A DNA stretch of 64,000 nucleotides from Paenarthrobacter nitroguajacolicus. Its GTDB lineage: Bacteria > Actinomycetota > Actinomycetes > Actinomycetales > Micrococcaceae. Location: NCBI RefSeq assembly GCF_007786235.1, contig NZ_VNFK01000009.1:62001-126000 (forward strand). Direction: 5' to 3'. The notes beneath the pieces are model-generated. The model made no database searches, was not told the DNA's origin, and saw nothing but the letters and a program-made list of their open reading frames with translations. Each line of letters starts with the position of its first letter. The first letter of the stretch is position 1. A program made the position numbers and the translations under genes. Shown here in pieces: positions 50,266 to 59,559 of this stretch.

Positions 50266-53200
50266 CTAGAGTTCGCGGCCCTGATCGCGCTGGTCTTGGC
50301 GGGCCTGGGCCGCTGCCCGTTCGGCCTGCTGTTTGGCGGCGTCTTTCTGCTCGGCCGTTTCCTGGGTTTGCGGCTGGGACTGCTGCTGCGCCGCGAGCCG
50401 TGCGGCGTTCCGCTCGGCCGTGATTTTCTCCAGACGGCTGCGCAGGCGTGGCTTTTCCGTCTGGGCTGGGGTGATTGCCGTTGGCTCCTGGGCGTTGGCT
50501 TCCCGGTCCGCGTCGGTTGCGCGCTGCGCGGGCGCTTCAGGGGCGTGGGTGTCCTTGCTGTCCTCGACCGCCCGCAGAGCATCAAGCGTCCGGTCCTGGT
50601 CGGTGGTGTGTTCGGGCAGGGCGTGTGAGCGCTTGGAGACGGTCACTGCCTGGTCGTGGAGTTGCTGGCCGATCTCGTCGTTTCTGAACCGCTCTGGCAC
50701 TGGTGTGGCCTCCGTTTCGGGAACGTTGTAGCGGGCGCGGAGCATTTCGATGCTTGCCGCGGTGTCGCGCCATTGCTGGGCGGCGTCGGGGCGTGCCGGG
50801 ACGGGTCCGAGTTTCTGTGCCCATTCCGGTGGCATGGCCGCCAGAAGGTGGCCGCGTTCGTCGAACCTTGCGGCGAGGACTTCGCGTCGGGCTGCGAGTT
50901 CTTCCTTCCACGGCTGGGGCAGGTACGGGCTTGTCGCCGCGCGTGACGGTGCGAGCCATTCGGGCAACCTGTCCGGCGCCTGCACAGCAGTGGCGGGGCG
51001 TGGTGTGAGGGTGCGCAGGCGTTCCTCAGCCCGGGCGCGGGCGGCGATCGTTTCGTGTCCCCATGCACGTTGAGTGTGGGCACCGGCGGCGGGGTTCTGC
51101 CCGTAGGCGCTGCGGCCGCCGCGTTCGGCTGTTTCGGCGGTGCGCCGGGATTCTTTGAGTTGTTGGTTGCGGATCCTGTGTTCGTCCTGGAGTGCTCGCA
51201 GTTGCTGGTGGGCGCGGCGGGCTTGTGCCGGGTCGTTGATGGAAGTGGTTTCCCGTGCGGTGAAGCGGGTGGTGAAGATCCGTCGTTCAAGTTCGGCGTC
51301 GGTGAGCTTGCCGTGTCGGCGGTTGGTCCAGTGGTCGGCTGGTTTCGGGCCGTGGACTGCAGCTGCTTCGCGGGCGGCACGGGCACCGGCCTCGGCTTCT
51401 GCGCGGAGGGTGGCCAGCTGCTCATCGGCGAGTCCCTGCAGGGGGCGTTCCCCTGCTTGGGTGATCAGTTCGGGGGCTTTGTCCATGATCTTTTCCACGC
51501 GCCAGGCGAGCACGGCGGAGAGGTCATCGGCGGTCTCGAACTCGCGTTGGCCGGCTGCGGTGCGCAGCAGCCCGGCAGGGTCCCAGCCGCCCTGTTCGGC
51601 CTTGGCCAGATGCGTGGCCACCGCTCCCCAGGACTCGGCCTCGATGAACTTCTCAGCGTCCGGTCCGAGGATCTGCCGTGCCATGGCCGCCATGCGCAGC
51701 GTGTTGGCTTCCTCGGTGACGTAGCGGTACTGATCGGCAAGGGTCAGGGGTGAGTTGATGCGTTCGTATTCGGTGGCCATGGCCTCGTGTGCGGAGGAAT
51801 CCTGGCTGTGGTTCCCGGCGATAGCGGCCAGAACACTGTCCCGGTCCTGGCCTTCCTCGACGGCGACGAACAGCACGTTCTCATCCCGGCCACGGGTCGC
51901 GGCGACGTAGGCGTTCTCACGGGTGGTGGAGGCATCGAGAATGGGGATACCGGCATCGCGGGTCATGCCCTGGGCGCGGTGGGTGGTCACGGCGTAGCCA
52001 AGGTGGACGTGCTCTGAGACGTACTCGGCGGGGAGCCGGATCGTCCCGCCGTGCTCGAGGTGACTGACTGACAGGGACCCATCCGCATGGGCTTCTTCCA
52101 CGGTCCAGAGATCACCGTTCTTTACGACGTCCCGGCCACGCTTGACCTTCATCTGGGAGTCGTTCAGACGGGTCACTACGTGGTCCCCGGCCCATGCGTG
52201 GGAGCCGTCGCGCAGCTGCACGGAAGTTCCGGTGCCGGCGACCTCGCCGGTCTCGATCCTGTAGGCCTGGGCGCGTTCGGAGAGACGTTGGGAGCTTTCA
52301 TTGGTCGGCGCCATCATCACCGCGGCGTCGCCCTGATTCAGGCGGCTCTGCCACAACCCGAAGGCCAACCCTTCCACGGTTTCGATGCTTCCAGCCTGGA
52401 CGCGTCCGTTGTCCTTGTACCAAGCGAACGGATCAGCCTCATGCTCGGTGGGCGTACGCAGAAGCAAGGACGCTTCCGCTTCTTCGGGGCTGTGGAACCG
52501 GTGAATGGTCTCCAGTTCCGTTGCGCCAACTTCGTTGATCAGCAACCGCAGCGCGCCACCTGCTTGGACGGCTGAGAGCTGCCGGTCATCTCCGATGAGC
52601 CGGACAAGTCCGCCGCGGGCCTCCACTGCCCGTACGACGTCGGCGAGTTTGCCGGTGCCCTGCATACCGGCTTCATCAACGATCACGAGGGTGCCGGGAG
52701 TGACTTTGAACGCCTCGTTGGGGCTGAGCAGGAACTTGTCCGTCGTCGCCGCGGTGATGCCCAGCTGTTCGCCCAGGTTCGCTGCCGCCACAGCGGACGG
52801 TGCAAGGCCGATGACCCTGCCGCCGGCGTGGGTGATCGCGGCCCGGACCAAGCCCATGGAACTGGATTTACCGGTACCGGCGGCACCGATGCCCACGGCC
52901 AGGAGCTTCGATGATGTAGCGAATTCGCGTGCCAGTTCGATCTGTCCGGCGTCCAGCGGGTGGGACTTTTCGCCGGTGGCCACGGCGAGGTTGTAGGCGT
53001 CCACGGCGGCGTCGAAGTCCTGCATGGATGCTGCCGGGATGACGTCCTGCTTACCGGCCCGCAGCAACAGGTTTTCGTCTTCGAGGATCTTCGTGGAGGT
53101 GTACCGGGTATCGGTGCGGTGGTTGAAGTCAGCCGTTCCGGCGTTTCTCGTGAGTGCCTCGAACCGGCCGTGAACCTGGTCCGGGGTGATGCGCACGGAT

Positions 53201-54678
53201 GCCGTGCTGAGGCTGTGGGAGACCACTTGTTCCACGGTCCCTGCCGGGACAGGTCCGTGTTCGACGGCGTATTCGCGTGCCCAACGGTTGGCCTCGGCCA
53301 TGACGTTCTGCGCAGTCCAGGTGGAGCGCTTGTCAGAAACGGCCGCGACGATCTGACGCGCCGTCGCGTCAATATCAATGTCGGCAGCCACGGGACGCAG
53401 TGTCCGGGAACGGGCACCGGTGATGCGGGTCAGGTCCTTCTCCGTGAACAGAGTGCCGGCTTCCTGCCGCCATGCCTTGGCCTGCTCGGCGAGAGTCTTG
53501 GGCTTCTCTTTGTCGGGCCGGGTGTCCAGTGTTGCGGCCTGCGCGAGCTTGATCAGGGCGGCTTGGTCGGGGCTGTGGCCGTGCTGTTCTTCGTACGCCT
53601 GGCGCAGTTCGGTCAGGCTCGAACGGATCCCAGCGCTGCGCTTGGAAAAGAGCGCATTCAGTTCCCGCGGAACGGACGCTACTTCCATGACGGGCTGCTT
53701 GGAGCCGTTGACCGTGCGGGCTTCGAACTGAACACCGTGCTCTTCAAGGTAGGCCTGAATCTGGGTGTTGTAGTGCTCCGAGACGGCCACGGCAGAGCGG
53801 TGAAGCAGCTTGCCGTCGATGGTCTTCCAGTTACCTTGAAGGTCCTGGACCTTGTTGGAGACCACAAGGTGGGTGTGCAGGTTCGGATCCCCGAGACGGG
53901 AATCGTGGTGCCGGAATGCCGTCGCCGTCAGTCCACCTTTGACGGAGGTCTGGGCAATGCCGTTGGTACCCAACCGGGTAGCCAAGGCGTGGGTTTCCAG
54001 ATACTCCACGGACTTCTTCAATGCCGCTTGGTGGGCTTCTTCGACCAGACGGCGGGTGTCGGTATCGCCAAGAGCCCACAGAACGGAGATGCTTTTCACG
54101 GGGGTAAAGGTCAGGTCGTACCCGGCCACGGCGTTCTGCTGGGGCCGCAACTGGGCGGTGATGTACTTGCCCAGTTCCTCCTTGGAAGCCGGCGGGCGTC
54201 CGTGTCCCTCACGGAACATCACCGCCCCTGCTGTGGCCCGTATGCGGTGCCGTTCGGCTGCCGTGGGCTTGCGGCCCTGCATGCGTTCGAAGTCGCTCTC
54301 GCGGACGCTGATGGCCTGTGACAGGGCGTTGTCCTTGGGGCCGTAGTCGTAGTAACGGCGGCCCAGTTTCGCCTCGGCTTGGGCGGCTTTCTCGGCCGCT
54401 TTGGCAGAGAGACCGTCAGCCATCTTGGCAGCCAGCATGGCTTCGTATTCGGGGTGCCGGCCCTGCCCGAAAAGGTTGGCCATTTGGGCTTCGGTGACGG
54501 GCCCCGAGACGCCGAGCGCTTCGGCTCCGCGGCCGAGCCACTGGCCCGGCGGAAGGCCCTGGACGGTGTAGTAGTCGCCCAACTGGCGGTCGCCTGCGCG
54601 CAGCTCATCACCGCTGGCGGTCTCCTGTGTGTAGTACAGGTAACCGGTGCCAGCACTGAGAACGTGCAGCGACATCAT
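50266..54678 (-). CDS. MobF-family conjugative relaxase-helicase (TraA/TrwC-like)
   Basis: A 1470-residue protein that would nick the plasmid at oriT, attach to the 5' end and unwind the strand. The relaxase domain (about residues 1-310) has catalytic tyrosines near the N-terminus (YLYYT), DLTFTPVKSISVLWA, and the metal triad in FRHHDSR and NLHTHLVV (His268 and His270). The helicase part has Walker A GAAGTGKSS (Lys604) and LVIVDEAGMQ. The C-terminal 400 residues are charged, Arg/Glu/Gln-rich and probably coiled. The gene is in the opposite orientation to the small gene at 55083, with an oriT candidate between them. Confidence 0.9.
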   Translation of the reverse strand: MMSLHVLSAGTGYLYYTQETASGDELRAGDRQLGDYYTVQGLPPGQWLGRGAEALGVSGPVTEAQMANLFGQGRHPEYEAMLAAKMADGLSAKAAEKAAQAEAKLGRRYYDYGPKDNALSQAISVRESDFERMQGRKPTAAERHRIRATAGAVMFREGHGRPPASKEELGKYITAQLRPQQNAVAGYDLTFTPVKSISVLWALGDTDTRRLVEEAHQAALKKSVEYLETHALATRLGTNGIAQTSVKGGLTATAFRHHDSRLGDPNLHTHLVVSNKVQDLQGNWKTIDGKLLHRSAVAVSEHYNTQIQAYLEEHGVQFEARTVNGSKQPVMEVASVPRELNALFSKRSAGIRSSLTELRQAYEEQHGHSPDQAALIKLAQAATLDTRPDKEKPKTLAEQAKAWRQEAGTLFTEKDLTRITGARSRTLRPVAADIDIDATARQIVAAVSDKRSTWTAQNVMAEANRWAREYAVEHGPVPAGTVEQVVSHSLSTASVRITPDQVHGRFEALTRNAGTADFNHRTDTRYTSTKILEDENLLLRAGKQDVIPAASMQDFDAAVDAYNLAVATGEKSHPLDAGQIELAREFATSSKLLAVGIGAAGTGKSSSMGLVRAAITHAGGRVIGLAPSAVAAANLGEQLGITAATTDKFLLSPNEAFKVTPGTLVIVDEAGMQGTGKLADVVRAVEARGGLVRLIGDDRQLSAVQAGGALRLLINEVGATELETIHRFHSPEEAEASLLLRTPTEHEADPFAWYKDNGRVQAGSIETVEGLAFGLWQSRLNQGDAAVMMAPTNESSQRLSERAQAYRIETGEVAGTGTSVQLRDGSHAWAGDHVVTRLNDSQMKVKRGRDVVKNGDLWTVEEAHADGSLSVSHLEHGGTIRLPAEYVSEHVHLGYAVTTHRAQGMTRDAGIPILDASTTRENAYVAATRGRDENVLFVAVEEGQDRDSVLAAIAGNHSQDSSAHEAMATEYERINSPLTLADQYRYVTEEANTLRMAAMARQILGPDAEKFIEAESWGAVATHLAKAEQGGWDPAGLLRTAAGQREFETADDLSAVLAWRVEKIMDKAPELITQAGERPLQGLADEQLATLRAEAEAGARAAREAAAVHGPKPADHWTNRRHGKLTDAELERRIFTTRFTARETTSINDPAQARRAHQQLRALQDEHRIRNQQLKESRRTAETAERGGRSAYGQNPAAGAHTQRAWGHETIAARARAEERLRTLTPRPATAVQAPDRLPEWLAPSRAATSPYLPQPWKEELAARREVLAARFDERGHLLAAMPPEWAQKLGPVPARPDAAQQWRDTAASIEMLRARYNVPETEATPVPERFRNDEIGQQLHDQAVTVSKRSHALPEHTTDQDRTLDALRAVEDSKDTHAPEAPAQRATDADREANAQEPTAITPAQTEKPRLRSRLEKITAERNAARLAAQQQSQPQTQETAEQKDAAKQQAERAAAQARQDQRDQGREL

Positions 54679-54752
54679 GCCCCGATTCTAGCGGAATCGA
54701 CCTCATTTATTCGAAATGCAAGAGGTGTGACTGAATTTGGTGTTTTGAGCTT

Positions 54753-54857
54753 GATGCGAGCTAGCGAGTATCGGTTCGAAAAACGTCGGATTGAGTCCAT
54801 CAGGATTGATGCGAGTATCCATATGAAAAGCGGCAGCTTTGATTGTTGATACTCGCT
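54753..54857. other. oriT candidate: direct and inverted repeats upstream of relaxase
   Basis: The 404-base gap 54679-55082 has no open frame with a good start. It holds AGCGAGTATC (54763-54772), GCGAGTATC (54811-54819) and the inverted GATACTCGCT (54848-54857). GATGCGAG occurs at 54753 and 54808. Such repeats next to a MobF relaxase gene are consistent with an origin of transfer or a relaxase-gene operator. No nick site was identified. Confidence 0.45.
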
Positions 54858-55082
54858 GGCAGGGGTTATGCACAGCTCGATAAGGAACAGAGGTTCCATG
54901 CCTGCCCAGGGCAAGTTGTGTCTAACTCCTGCCAGCGCACACAAACCGACCGGGCCGCCCCGCCCGGCCCTTCCAGATCGAACACGCGTTGGCTTCTAAC
55001 CGCTAGGTTTCCGGTTGGCCAAGTGCCTTCTGCAAGAATGGGGACCGGAGACAGAAAACCGACCACACCAAAGGGGGCCGTG

Positions 55083-55517
55083 ATGGCTGGCAAGACACGC
55101 AACACGATGATCGTTCAGGCACGCCGGAAGACCGAGGAGTTGGCCGCGAAACGGCGCGAACGCGAAGCGACGCTTCAGTCGCTGGCTACCGACTACCATG
55201 CCGCAACGATGATGGCCGAAGCCGGGGTGGAAGAAGCCGAACGGCAGGCAGCAGAACTGATCGCCACGGCAAAGAAGAACGCGGCTGCGGCTATTGATGA
55301 CGCGAAGGAAACTGTTCGCAAGATGCTCGCCACCGGCGAGACCAGGCAGGGCATCGCCGAGCTCCTGGACGTCAGCGTTTCCTACGTCCGCAGCATCAAC
55401 GTAGCCACACCGAAAAAGGCCAAGGCTGGGGCCGATGCTGCGACTGCCGAGGTCCAGGATTCAGAAGAGAGTGGGAGCGTCGGGGTCGTGTCCGGACATG
55501 AGGGGTCGGATCACTGA
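55083..55517 (+). CDS. small coiled-coil/HTH plasmid protein
   Basis: A 144-residue protein. The N-terminal 90 residues are Lys/Arg/Glu/Ala-rich and probably form a coiled coil. A helix-turn-helix (TRQGIAELLDVSVSYVRSI) lies at about residues 95-115, followed by an acidic tail. AAGGGGG precedes the ATG. Divergent from the relaxase gene across the oriT candidate, it could be an accessory relaxosome or plasmid control protein. Confidence 0.6.
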   Translation: MAGKTRNTMIVQARRKTEELAAKRREREATLQSLATDYHAATMMAEAGVEEAERQAAELIATAKKNAAAAIDDAKETVRKMLATGETRQGIAELLDVSVSYVRSINVATPKKAKAGADAATAEVQDSEESGSVGVVSGHEGSDH

Positions 55518-55772
55518 CTCATCCCACCCGTGGTCTTTGAGCGCATCACGGAGCTGCCGCGACTGAGCGGTGAAGTTAGCGCGACCGACGCCGCGCCAAC
55601 GCCACGAATGGGCGTTGGCGTGGCGTCTCTTTTGTGACCGGTCAATCAGGTTCTCCGCTTGTGTGCCAGGAACCAGGTGACTGTCAGGTCCGCCCGTCGC
55701 TCGGACACAGATCGGGATATCGCAGGAGTGCAGGAGCTTGGTGACAGGGTCCAGTTGTTCACCGGTCAGCAA
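55461..55772 (-). CDS. possible small ORF or gene remnant
   Basis: A 103-residue reading frame with protein-like sequence in its last third (SRQLRDALKDHGWDES). It overlaps the convergent 55083-55517 gene by 57 bases and overlaps no conserved family. It has no clear ribosome binding site, and the antisense strand contains the start of the cupin remnant. It may be a remnant or not a gene. Confidence 0.25.
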   Translation of the reverse strand: MLTGEQLDPVTKLLHSCDIPICVRATGGPDSHLVPGTQAENLIDRSQKRRHANAHSWRWRGVGRANFTAQSRQLRDALKDHGWDESVIRPLMSGHDPDAPTLF

Positions 55773-55775
55773 CAG

Positions 55776-56039
55776 ATGAGCGAAGCGCTGTGGACGGACA
55801 GCCTGTTGACCTGTCGGGGTCTTGATCCAGTACCGGCCATAACCGTCATCGCCGACCGCACCGGTCCACAGCCAGCAGTCATTCTAAGTGGCACGGCGAC
55901 CATCGTCGAAGAGGACGGAACCAGTTTCGAGGTCGGCCCCGGAACGTTGTTCGTCACGCCGGCAGGGTGGACGGGCACGTGGACGGTCCATGAAACCCTC
56001 AGGAAAATGTGGGTAGTGACAGACCTTCCCCAGGACTAG
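55776..56039 (+). pseudogene. 5'-truncated cupin (DUF861-like) remnant
   Basis: The 87-residue frame from ATG 55776 has the second half of a DUF861/ureidoglycine-type cupin: AVILSGTATIVEEDG, EVGPGTLFVTPAGWTGTW and TVHETLRKMWV. The preceding N-terminal cupin strands with the first metal motif are missing, and the upstream 25 residues do not look like a cupin. It is therefore probably the 3' end of a gene truncated by recombination. Confidence 0.5.
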
Positions 56040-56426
56040 AAACCAAACGAGGGGCCTATCGCGGAATGATTTTTGAGCCCCTCGTCTCCTGACTACCATG
56101 ACTGGAGTTGACTTCAGGCGGGAACTCCAGCTGATTTGGCATGAATCGGTCTGGGTCCTTTTCGCATCATTCACTCTCGTAGAGGCTTGTCGGGAGCGAA
56201 GATTTCCGTCGACATCGGAAGTAACCCCCTGTTTCCCGGCTCTTGATACGGCATCCACAAGGGTCTTATCTATCGTCGTCATCCCACGAGATACGCCTGA
56301 AAAGGTGCAGTTGGCAACACGGCCTAATGCAGAGAACCTTTGGAGAAGAAGGCTTCCCAACTCACTCCGGTCAAGCATACGGCTCACCCCCGCGCCCCGA
56401 ACTCTGATCTTGCAAAGGACTTACCC
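56040..56426. other. intergenic region between cupin remnant and mmsA
   Basis: About 390 bases without a convincing gene. The left end carries a hairpin (56047-56085). Open frames on both strands (for example 56098-56430 plus and 55884-56387 minus) have no family match or good start. The mmsA ribosome binding site is at the right end (AAAGGA, 56414-56419). Confidence 0.45.
56047..56085. terminator. hairpin after the cupin remnant
   Basis: ACGAGGGGC and GCCCCTCGT form a 9-base perfect stem with a 21-base loop directly after the cupin remnant. No T-tract follows on the plus strand. Confidence 0.4.
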
Positions 56427-57938
56427 TTGAGCACGTTAGTTATGAACCAAGCTATCAACCACTTCATTGACGGCGCTGAGACCACCGGTGAGGGCGACCG
56501 CACCCAGCCGGTGTACAACCCGGCGACCGGCCAGGTTTCGGCGGAACTGCGCCTGGCCAACGAAGCCGATTTGAATACCACCGTGGCTGCGGCGAAGAAG
56601 GCCGCGGAGTCCTGGGGCGATATTTCCCTGGCCAAGCGCACCGGGGTGTTGTTCAAGTTCCGTGAGCTCGTCGCCGCGCATGTGGACGAACTCGCCGAGC
56701 TGATCACCGCCGAGCACGGCAAGGTCCTCTCCGATGCGAAGGGCGAGATCGGCCGTGGCCTGGAGGTCATCGAGTTCGCCTGTGGCATCCCGCAGCTGCT
56801 CAAGGGCGATTACTCGGACCAGGTCTCTACCGGCATCGATGTGTTCTCCTTCCGTGAACCCCTGGGCGTCGTGGCCGGTATCACCCCGTTCAACTTCCCG
56901 GTGATGGTGCCGTTGTGGATGGCCCCGATGGCTATCGCGACCGGTAACGCGTTCATCCTCAAGCCTTCCGAGCGTGACCCGTCCGCGCCGATGCTGCTGG
57001 CCAAGCTCTGGAAGCAGGCCGGCCTGCCCGATGGCGTGTTCCAGGTCCTGCACGGCGGCAAGGAAACCGTCGACGGGCTCCTGACCCACCCGGACGTGGA
57101 TGGGATCTCCTTTGTTGGTTCCACCCCGATCGCCCAATACGTCCACGAGACCGCCACCAAGCACGGCAAAAGGGTCCAGGCCCTGGGCGGGGCGAAGAAC
57201 CACGCGATCGTGATGCCCGACGCGGACCTGGACAACGCCGCCGACCACCTTGCCGCCGCCGCGTTCGGCTCCGCCGGGGAGCGCTGCATGGCCATCTCCG
57301 TCGCCGTCGCCGTGGGGGACGCAGCGGAGCTGATCGTGAAAAAGGTTCAAGAACGCGCCCTGGCCATCAAGGTCAAGAACGGCACCGAACCCGACGCCGA
57401 GATGGGCCCGGTCATCACCCCGGCCTCCAAGGAACGCATCCTCCGGATCGTCACCGAAGCCGAAACCGCCGGAGCGGCCATGGTCGTGGACGGCCGCGAC
57501 CTGGTGGTCCCCGGCCACGAAGACGGCTTCTGGGTGGGCCCCACCGTGATCGATCACGTGAGCACCGAAATGACCGCCTACACCGAGGAAATCTTCGGGC
57601 CCGTCCTGGTAGTGGTCCGCGTCGCGGACTTGGAGGAGGGCATCGCCCTGATCAACTCCAACCCCTACGGCAACGGCACCGCGATCTTCACCTCCTCCGG
57701 AGCGAACGCCCGCAAGTTCCAGCGCTCGGTGACCGTGGGCATGGTCGGCATCAACGTGCCCCTGCCCGTCCCGGTGGCCTACCACTCCTTCGGTGGATGG
57801 AAGAACTCCCTCTTCGGCGACAAGCACATCTACGGCCCCGAAGGCGTCTCCTTCTACACCCGCGGCAAAGTCATCACCTCACGCTGGCCCGAACCCACCC
57901 ACGCCTCCGGCGCCTCCTACAACTTCCCCTCCAACTAG
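56427..57938 (+). CDS. mmsA: CoA-acylating methylmalonate-semialdehyde dehydrogenase
   Basis: A 503-residue aldehyde dehydrogenase that converts methylmalonate or malonate semialdehyde to propionyl-CoA or acetyl-CoA, in valine, inositol and beta-alanine breakdown. [25 protein letters not shown] and the catalytic [11 protein letters not shown] (Cys287) are the MmsA/IolA pattern. The GERC context distinguishes it from most other aldehyde dehydrogenases. TTG 56427 has AAAGGA seven bases upstream and is preferred over the ATG five codons later, which lacks a site. A zinc alcohol dehydrogenase gene follows 37 bases after the stop. Confidence 0.86.
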   Translation: MSTLVMNQAINHFIDGAETTGEGDRTQPVYNPATGQVSAELRLANEADLNTTVAAAKKAAESWGDISLAKRTGVLFKFRELVAAHVDELAELITAEHGKVLSDAKGEIGRGLEVIEFACGIPQLLKGDYSDQVSTGIDVFSFREPLGVVAGITPFNFPVMVPLWMAPMAIATGNAFILKPSERDPSAPMLLAKLWKQAGLPDGVFQVLHGGKETVDGLLTHPDVDGISFVGSTPIAQYVHETATKHGKRVQALGGAKNHAIVMPDADLDNAADHLAAAAFGSAGERCMAISVAVAVGDAAELIVKKVQERALAIKVKNGTEPDAEMGPVITPASKERILRIVTEAETAGAAMVVDGRDLVVPGHEDGFWVGPTVIDHVSTEMTAYTEEIFGPVLVVVRVADLEEGIALINSNPYGNGTAIFTSSGANARKFQRSVTVGMVGINVPLPVPVAYHSFGGWKNSLFGDKHIYGPEGVSFYTRGKVITSRWPEPTHASGASYNFPSN

Positions 57939-57975
57939 ATCCCCACTTAGCCCGATACTGAAAGACGCCACCGGT

Positions 57976-59019
57976 ATGCCCACCATCGCCAAGGCCTATG
58001 TAGCTTCTTCTCCGACATCGGGCCTTGAGCCTGGCACCGTGGAACGGCGGGATCCCGGTGACTTTGATGTGTTGATCGCCATCAAATACACCGGGATCTG
58101 CCATTCCGACATCCACGCTGCCCGCGGCGACTGGGCAGGGGTTCAGTTCCCTCTGGTGGTCGGTCACGAGATCGCCGGCGTGGTGACGGCCGTCGGCCGG
58201 AAGGTCACCCGCCACGTGGTGGGGGACAGGGTTGGGGTCGGTTGCTTTGTTGATTCCTGCAGGGAATGCGCCAACTGCCGTCAGGGCGAGGAACAATACT
58301 GTTTGCAAGGCTCTACCAGCACCTATAACTCGTTCGGCCGTGACGGCCTCCCCACTGCCGGTGGTTACAGCACCAGCATCGTGGTCGATGAGAACTACGT
58401 CCTGAACATCCCCGAGGGCATTTCCCTCCAGGCTGCGGCACCCCTGATGTGTGCGGGTATCACCATGTACTCGCCGCTGCGTCACTGGCGGGCAGGGCCA
58501 AGGAAACGCGTCGCCATCATCGGCATGGGCGGACTCGGCCACATCGGCGTCAAGATCGCCGTCGCGATGGGAGCCGAGGTAACAGTCCTCAGCCAGACAC
58601 TGAAGAAGCAGGAGGACGCCTTCCGGCTCGGCGCCCAACAGTACTACGCAACATCCGAACCCGAAACGTTCGAATACCTCAAAGGCCGGCTCGATCTGAT
58701 CATCAACACCGTCTCCGCGGACATCGACGTGGACGCCTACCTCTCCCTGCTCGCCCTTGGCGGCACCATGGTCCTGGTAGGCCTGCCCTCGAAACCATTG
58801 AGCCAACGCGCCTGGTCCCTCATCGGAATGCGACGCACCCTCACCGGCTCCAAAATGGGAGGCATCCGCCAAACCCAGGAAATGCTGGAGTTCTGCGCCG
58901 CAAAAGGCCTCGGAGCAGACGTGGAAGTCATCCCGGCCCACCAGATCAACCAAGCCTTCGAACGGGTCCTGGCCAGCGACGTCCGGTACCGCTTCGTCAT
59001 AGACGCGGCAACACTCTGA
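57976..59019 (+). CDS. zinc-dependent NAD(P) alcohol dehydrogenase (CAD/YahK-like)
   Basis: A 347-residue MDR-family alcohol dehydrogenase. Catalytic zinc ligands are Cys42 (GICHSDIH), His64 (GHEIAG) and Cys159 (LMCAGITMY). The structural zinc ligands are Cys95, Cys98, Cys101 and Cys109. The nucleotide motif is GMGGLGHIG. This arrangement is that of the cinnamyl-alcohol/YahK-like subgroup, which reduces a broad range of aldehydes. It follows mmsA closely, so it may supply or remove aldehydes for the same pathway. Confidence 0.85.
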   Translation: MPTIAKAYVASSPTSGLEPGTVERRDPGDFDVLIAIKYTGICHSDIHAARGDWAGVQFPLVVGHEIAGVVTAVGRKVTRHVVGDRVGVGCFVDSCRECANCRQGEEQYCLQGSTSTYNSFGRDGLPTAGGYSTSIVVDENYVLNIPEGISLQAAAPLMCAGITMYSPLRHWRAGPRKRVAIIGMGGLGHIGVKIAVAMGAEVTVLSQTLKKQEDAFRLGAQQYYATSEPETFEYLKGRLDLIINTVSADIDVDAYLSLLALGGTMVLVGLPSKPLSQRAWSLIGMRRTLTGSKMGGIRQTQEMLEFCAAKGLGADVEVIPAHQINQAFERVLASDVRYRFVIDAATL

Positions 59020-59040
59020 GAAAACGCCAGCGTTTCTTCC
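59019..59040. terminator. possible terminator of the mmsA-adh unit
   Basis: AGAAAACGC and GCGTTTCT form a short stem around CA directly after the alcohol dehydrogenase stop, followed by a pyrimidine-rich TCCTATTCT. Confidence 0.5.
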
Positions 59041-59559
59041 TATTCTGCCTTCGACGGTGCTCGTCGCCTGTCTGAAACCTTGGACTGGCCTCGAGCGGAC
59101 GAGGTTCGGGGGAGAATACTGGCTACGTGCCAGCAGGGGCACAGACTGATGCGCGCAAGCGCGTCAGTCTGTGCCCGGTCCTGAAGATATGAGCAGCGGC
59201 ATCATTTCGGCCCAACAGTGGGCCTAGCTTAGTCATTGACCCTAAAGCATCAGGAGCGCGGCGCACCTCAATCGACGCTCCCGTTTGTCGTCGCCCCATT
59301 ACACCGGAGTAGGCCATCTCCATGTTGGGGGCCGCAAGGGTAAGATTTCAATACCGTCGCGCAGGCGAAGTGGTCGGTTACCGCCACTGACCTGATCGCA
59401 GGAACGTGAGACGTAATGCGGTCCTGGAGGTCAACGGACAACTGCGAAGCCGCCGGAACGAAGGCAACGCGGTACACCGAAGTCGCGGTGCGACCGCGAC
59501 CACCCAACATCCTCTGGCTGTTGGTTCATGCGTAGAAGGTTCGGGTCAGGCATCCGCAA
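59041..59559. other. intergenic region between adh and the MFS pseudogene
   Basis: About 520 bases without a convincing gene. The only clear structure is the 40-base palindrome at 59137-59176. Small frames on both strands have no good start and no family match. Confidence 0.45.
59137..59176. repeat. 40-base palindrome with 13-base perfect arms
   Basis: GGGCACAGACTGA and TCAGTCTGTGCCC are perfect inverted arms, and the inner CGCG-CAAG-CGCG can extend the hairpin. It lies 117 bases after the adh gene with no T-tract. It may be a terminator, a recombination site or a protein-binding site. Confidence 0.55.

Noticed and set aside
52960..54321. 453-residue plus-strand open frame opposite the relaxase
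   Set aside because: Shadow of MobF; no ribosome binding site and no recognisable domain.
55884..56387. 167-residue minus-strand frame between cupin remnant and mmsA
   Set aside because: No conserved motif, no ribosome binding site; overlaps the cupin fragment on the other strand.
56436..57827. 463-residue minus-strand open frame opposite mmsA
   Set aside because: Its translation is low-complexity, His/Asp/Gly-rich with no family pattern, and the plus strand is a clear MmsA gene. It is a high-GC shadow frame.
57874..59142. 422-residue minus-strand open frame opposite the alcohol dehydrogenase
   Set aside because: Shadow frame; the plus strand has all the zinc and nucleotide motifs of the dehydrogenase.
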